Assembly (NCBI GenBank): GCA_031286005.1
Contig: JAITVC010000116.1
Location: forward strand, 1-17,386
Reading direction: 5' to 3'
Source of the DNA: Bacteroidales bacterium
GTDB lineage: Bacteria > Bacteroidota > Bacteroidia > Bacteroidales > P3
DNA: 17,386 bases
The notes under the pieces are model-generated. The model had not been told where the DNA came from, ran no database searches, and saw only the letters and a program-made list of their open reading frames with translations. Both the position numbers and the translations under genes were made by a program. Within the stretch, counting starts at the first letter, position 1. Every line of letters begins with the position of its first letter. Below, piece after piece: positions 14,293-17,386 of this stretch.

Positions 14293-15195
14293 ATGACTAT
14301 GACGAAAACACCTTATTCCAAGATTTTTCTTTCTTTTCAAGAACAAATCAACTTGCTAAAATCAAGAGGTCTGGCATTTGCTGATGAAAGCAAGGCGTTG
14401 CATTTGTTTGAAAACATCAGTTATTACAGATTTAGCGGCTACTGGTATCCCTTATTGGCAGATAAACAATATCATATTTTTAAACTCAATTCTAATTTTG
14501 AAATGGCATTCAACTTGTATAAATTCGACCGTGAATTGCGTAAATTAATCATCGGAGAATTAGAAAAAATAGAGGTTGCTGTTCGCTCAAAAATGGCTTA
14601 TGTGCTTTCTTGCGAACATAATGCTTTCTGGATAGAAGACACAAATTTGTTTGCGAATTTTGTCCTGCATCAATCAACACTTACGAAAATTCAAAAGGAA
14701 CTTAATCGCAGTGATGAGGAATTTATTGTTGCTTTTAAATCGAAATACTCCAATCGTTTTCCACCATCGTTCATATTATTGGAAATAACATCATTCGGAA
14801 CATTATCGCGGTTATATGGTAATTTGAAACCAAGTAAACATAGAAAGGATATTGCCAAATTGTTCGGCTTATCAGATAAGGTTTTTGCATCGTGGTTGCA
14901 TAGTTTGGTGTATATCCGTAACGTTTGCGCTCATCACGCTCGGATGTGGAACCGTCCAATGAGTATTCAACCTTTATTTCCACGCCATGCGTCAAATCTA
15001 TGGATTACAGATAAGCAAGTTGGTATTAATCGCGTATTTTATGCTCTTTCTATGATGATTTATTTGCTCAATATTGTAAATCCCAAACATACATTCAAAC
15101 AAAAAATTGAAAACTTATTTTTGAAATATCCGAATGTGGATCGAACAGCGATGGGTTTTCCTGCGGATTGGCAGAATGAACCTCTCTGGCAATAG
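14293..15195 (+). CDS. Abi_2 family (AbiD/AbiF-type) HEPN abortive-infection protein
   Basis: 300 residues from the ATG at 14293; an in-frame GTG at 14278 lies inside the upstream hairpin and an ATG at 14299 is an alternative. Abi_2 hallmarks seen: ENISYYRFSGYWYPLL (about 40-55), FDRELRKLIIGELEKIEVAVRSKMAYVL (78-105), FGTLSRLYGNL (168-178), and RNVCAHHARMWNR (209-221), then a C-terminal MGFPADWQNEPLW. RNVCAH fits the HEPN Rx4-6H active site, so a metal-independent RNase, probably working as a dimer, is expected. Such proteins shut down phage-infected cells, and AbiF-type members are associated with an upstream non-coding RNA. Here promoter, hairpin RNA and terminator-like tail precede the gene, matching that layout. 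It is flanked by unrelated housekeeping genes, so probably a transferred defence islet. Family assignment is strong; RNase activity and the RNA partnership are inferred. Confidence 0.88.
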   Translation: MTMTKTPYSKIFLSFQEQINLLKSRGLAFADESKALHLFENISYYRFSGYWYPLLADKQYHIFKLNSNFEMAFNLYKFDRELRKLIIGELEKIEVAVRSKMAYVLSCEHNAFWIEDTNLFANFVLHQSTLTKIQKELNRSDEEFIVAFKSKYSNRFPPSFILLEITSFGTLSRLYGNLKPSKHRKDIAKLFGLSDKVFASWLHSLVYIRNVCAHHARMWNRPMSIQPLFPRHASNLWITDKQVGINRVFYALSMMIYLLNIVNPKHTFKQKIENLFLKYPNVDRTAMGFPADWQNEPLWQ

Positions 15196-15217
15196 AATTA
15201 CCCCTTTTAATTCTTAA

Positions 15218-15248
15218 TTGTTAATTTTTAATTTTTTTCGTACCTTTG
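15218..15248 (+). promoter_or_regulatory. gcvP promoter
   Basis: TTG (15218-15220), a 20-nt spacer that is nearly all A and T, and TACCTTTG (15241-15248). The expected start is near 15254, giving a leader of about 28 nt to the ATG at 15282. There is no obvious terminator between abi and this promoter. Confidence 0.6.
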
Positions 15249-15281
15249 CACCTTAATGTAAAAAATAAATAACAACATATC

Positions 15282-17386
15282 ATGTTAACAAACAATTTCC
15301 TTTCTCGACACAATGGCCCTAATGCGGCTGAACAAGCCGAAATGCTCAACGTTATCGGCGTAAAATCTTTGGATGAACTTATTGAAAAAACTGTGCCGGC
15401 GAGCATCCGCCTGCCCAAACCGTTGAACCTGCCGCGCGGGATGAACGAATTTGAATACCTCAACCATCTGAAAGCACTTGCTTCAAAGAACAAATCGTAT
15501 CGCTCGTTCATCGGACAGGGCTATTATGGTGCGATTACGCCTGCCGTGATTACACGCAATATCCTTGAAAATCCGGGTTGGTACACGTCTTATACGCCGT
15601 ATCAAGCAGAAATTTCGCAAGGTCGTTTGGAGGCTTTGCTGAATTATCAAACCGTGATTATGGACATGACCGCCATGCCGATTGCCAATGCAAGTCTCTT
15701 GGACGAAGCCACAGCAGCAGCCGAAGCCATGCTCATGTTCTTCAACTCACGTTCAAAAGACCAAGTGAAGAGTGGTGCAAACCGCTTTTTAGTATCTGTC
15801 GATTTGTTTCCTCAAACCATAGATGTGTTGAAAACACGTGCACTTCCATTGGGTATCGAATTGGAAATAGCCAAACATGCCGACTTTAAATTTACGGAAA
15901 ACGTATTTGGTGCCATCGTTCAATATCCTACGCAATGCGGAACGGTTAATGATTATGCCGAATTGGTGAAACAAGCACACGCAGCAAATGTATTCATCGC
16001 CGTAGCAGCCGATTTAATGTCGTTGGCCCTGCTCACGCCTCCGGGCGAATGGGGTGCAGACTGTGTGGTTGGTTCTATTCAACGATTTGGTTTGCCGTTG
16101 GGATTTGGAGGTCCAAGTGCAGGCTATTTTGCTTGCAAAGAAGATTTCAAACGTCAATTCCCCGGTCGGATTATTGGTATAACCGTTGATGCGCAAGGCA
16201 ATCGTGCCTATCGTATGGCCTTGGCCACCCGCGAACAACATATCAAACGTGAAAAAGCAACGTCTAATATTTGTACGGCATCGGCACTTATGGCCATTAT
16301 GTCGGGCTTCTATGCCATGTATCACGGACAAGAGGGTATTCGTGCTATCGCTCAAAATATCCACGTAATGACGGGTGTATTAGCGGCCGAAGCCGAAAAG
16401 TATGGCTACAAAACCTTAAACAAAACGTTCTTCGACACGCTCACTATCGAAGTGCCAAGCGGTGTGAATATGGAAGAACTGAAAAAGATTGCCCTTTCGT
16501 TTGGTATTAATTTCCGTTATTTCGATACTCAAAAAATCGGCATTAGTTTAGATGAAACAACGTCCAAGTCGGATGTTGACAACATTTTGAATATTTTTGC
16601 GCAAGCTGCGAAGAAAGAGTACAAACCGCTTCAATGTGGCGAACATTGCGCCAGTGTAGCCGGTATTCCGGAAAATTTGAAACGCAAATCGGCTTATTTG
16701 ACGCACAAAATATTCAATTCATATCACAACGAAACGGATATGATGCGATATATGAAAAAGCTCGAAATCAAAGACCTTTCGCTCAATCGCGCTATGATTC
16801 CGCTTGGCTCCTGCACGATGAAACTCAACGCTGCTGCGGAAATGATGCCGATTACATGGTCGGAATTTGGTGGTATTCATCCATTTGTGCCAAGCGATCA
16901 AGCCGAAGGCTATTTGGAAATGATTGAAAATATGAACAAAGATTTGGCCGAAATCACAGGCTTTGCACGTATGTCGCTTCAACCGACTTCGGGTGCTTCG
17001 GGCGAATATGCAGGCTTGATGGTCATTCAAGCATATCATCGTTCGCGTGGTGATAACCACCGCAAAGTATGTTTGATTCCGGCGTCTGCACACGGCACTA
17101 ATCCTGCATCTGCGGCGATGGCCGGCATGAAAATCGTGATTGTGAAATCCACGCCACAAGGCGAAATTGACGTAGCCGATTTGAAACAAAAAGCAGAAGA
17201 AAACAAAGATAACTTATCGTGCGTAATGATCACGTATCCCTCTACACACGGCGTTTTCGAAGAATCTATTTTGGATATTATCAAAATTATTCACGACAAC
17301 GGCGGACAAGTTTATATGGACGGTGCAAATATGAATGCACAAGTAGGCTTGACCAGTCCGGGCTTTATGGGCGCGGATGTTTGCCA
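15282..17386 (+). CDS. gcvP: Glycine dehydrogenase (decarboxylating), glycine cleavage P-protein (3' end cut by window)
   Basis: The frame is open from ATG 15282 to the window edge, 701 codons of a protein that normally has ~950-960 residues. P-protein is the PLP enzyme of the glycine cleavage system: it decarboxylates glycine and passes the aminomethyl group to lipoyl-GcvH. The N-terminus FLSRHNGPNAAEQAEML (residues 6-22) and SFIGQGYYGAITPAVITRNI are typical. The N-terminal, non-catalytic lobe includes PTQCGTVNDY and GSIQRFGLPLGFGGPSAGYF. The catalytic lobe begins around LGSCTMKLNA (~508), with QPTSGASGEYAGL (~566), PASAHGTNPASA (~599) and MDGANMNAQVGLTSPGFMGADVC at the edge. The PLP-binding lysine motif should follow immediately outside the window. 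This is the long single-chain (fused) form rather than split GcvPA/GcvPB. It has its own promoter. Other gcv genes are not visible. Confidence 0.96.
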   Translation, partial: MLTNNFLSRHNGPNAAEQAEMLNVIGVKSLDELIEKTVPASIRLPKPLNLPRGMNEFEYLNHLKALASKNKSYRSFIGQGYYGAITPAVITRNILENPGWYTSYTPYQAEISQGRLEALLNYQTVIMDMTAMPIANASLLDEATAAAEAMLMFFNSRSKDQVKSGANRFLVSVDLFPQTIDVLKTRALPLGIELEIAKHADFKFTENVFGAIVQYPTQCGTVNDYAELVKQAHAANVFIAVAADLMSLALLTPPGEWGADCVVGSIQRFGLPLGFGGPSAGYFACKEDFKRQFPGRIIGITVDAQGNRAYRMALATREQHIKREKATSNICTASALMAIMSGFYAMYHGQEGIRAIAQNIHVMTGVLAAEAEKYGYKTLNKTFFDTLTIEVPSGVNMEELKKIALSFGINFRYFDTQKIGISLDETTSKSDVDNILNIFAQAAKKEYKPLQCGEHCASVAGIPENLKRKSAYLTHKIFNSYHNETDMMRYMKKLEIKDLSLNRAMIPLGSCTMKLNAAAEMMPITWSEFGGIHPFVPSDQAEGYLEMIENMNKDLAEITGFARMSLQPTSGASGEYAGLMVIQAYHRSRGDNHRKVCLIPASAHGTNPASAAMAGMKIVIVKSTPQGEIDVADLKQKAEENKDNLSCVMITYPSTHGVFEESILDIIKIIHDNGGQVYMDGANMNAQVGLTSPGFMGADVC

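Noticed and set aside
13882..15250. TGCAAAGATACGAAAAA and its inverted near-copy flanking the abi locus, like terminal inverted repeats
   Set aside because: Both are ordinary Bacteroidetes promoters; the same sequence precedes rnpB, priA and the LTA-synthase-like gene, and no target duplication or transposase is seen.
1..17386. CRISPR arrays, tRNA genes, insertion sequences, attachment sites
   Set aside because: I looked for regularly spaced repeats, tRNA-like cloverleaf ends and transposase motifs and saw none that hold up.

Overview
The window looks like a chromosomal segment of an anaerobic member of the Bacteroidota, probably order Bacteroidales. Three things point there. Almost every gene start is preceded by a Bacteroidetes-type -7 box (TAnnTTTG, here mostly TATCTTTG or TAACTTTG), the gene content includes a Bacteroidetes-style LptD / amidase / MCE cluster, and the [FeFe]-hydrogenase maturase HydF implies fermentative hydrogen metabolism. 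No species can be named from the sequence alone.

Layout, left to right. (1) 1-2485, plus strand: an AT-rich restriction-modification operon, with the last 52 codons of an unrecognised protein, then a putative type II endonuclease (163-834), then an N6-adenine DNA methyltransferase (836-2485), spaced 1-2 nt apart. (2) 2561-7490: an envelope cluster. The outer-membrane LPS translocon protein LptD lies on the minus strand. It is divergent from a cell-wall amidase with a SPOR-like tail and an MCE/MlaD lipid-transport protein. The lptD and amidase promoters point toward each other across about 35 bp. (3) 7490-8680: hydF, overlapping the MCE gene by one base (TAATG). (4) 8683-9025, minus: the RNase P RNA gene rnpB, tail-to-tail with hydF. 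(5) 9086-11016, minus: an LTA-synthase-like membrane phosphotransferase/sulfatase gene broken by a frameshift. (6) 11065-13554, minus: priA, the replication-restart helicase. (7) 13570-14240: a roughly 0.7 kb non-coding region with 11-nt phased repeats and four promoter-like boxes. (8) 14200-15195, plus: a promoter, a strong RNA hairpin with a U-rich tail, and an Abi_2/AbiF-type HEPN protein. (9) 15282 to the window end, plus: gcvP, glycine decarboxylase P-protein, cut by the window edge before its PLP lysine.

The candidate worth most attention is the Abi_2 module. Promoter, short structured RNA, terminator-like tail, then a HEPN-motif (RNVCAH) protein is the layout of RNA-antitoxin (type III-like) toxin-antitoxin or abortive-infection modules. 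Together with the R-M operon at the left end, the window carries two defence loci around housekeeping genes. Further points of interest are two genes (priA and the LTA-synthase-like gene) whose start codons sit at the expected transcription start of identical promoters (possible leaderless mRNAs), and lptD, whose longest ORF start lies upstream of its own promoter, so that a TTG 54 bp further in is a better start.
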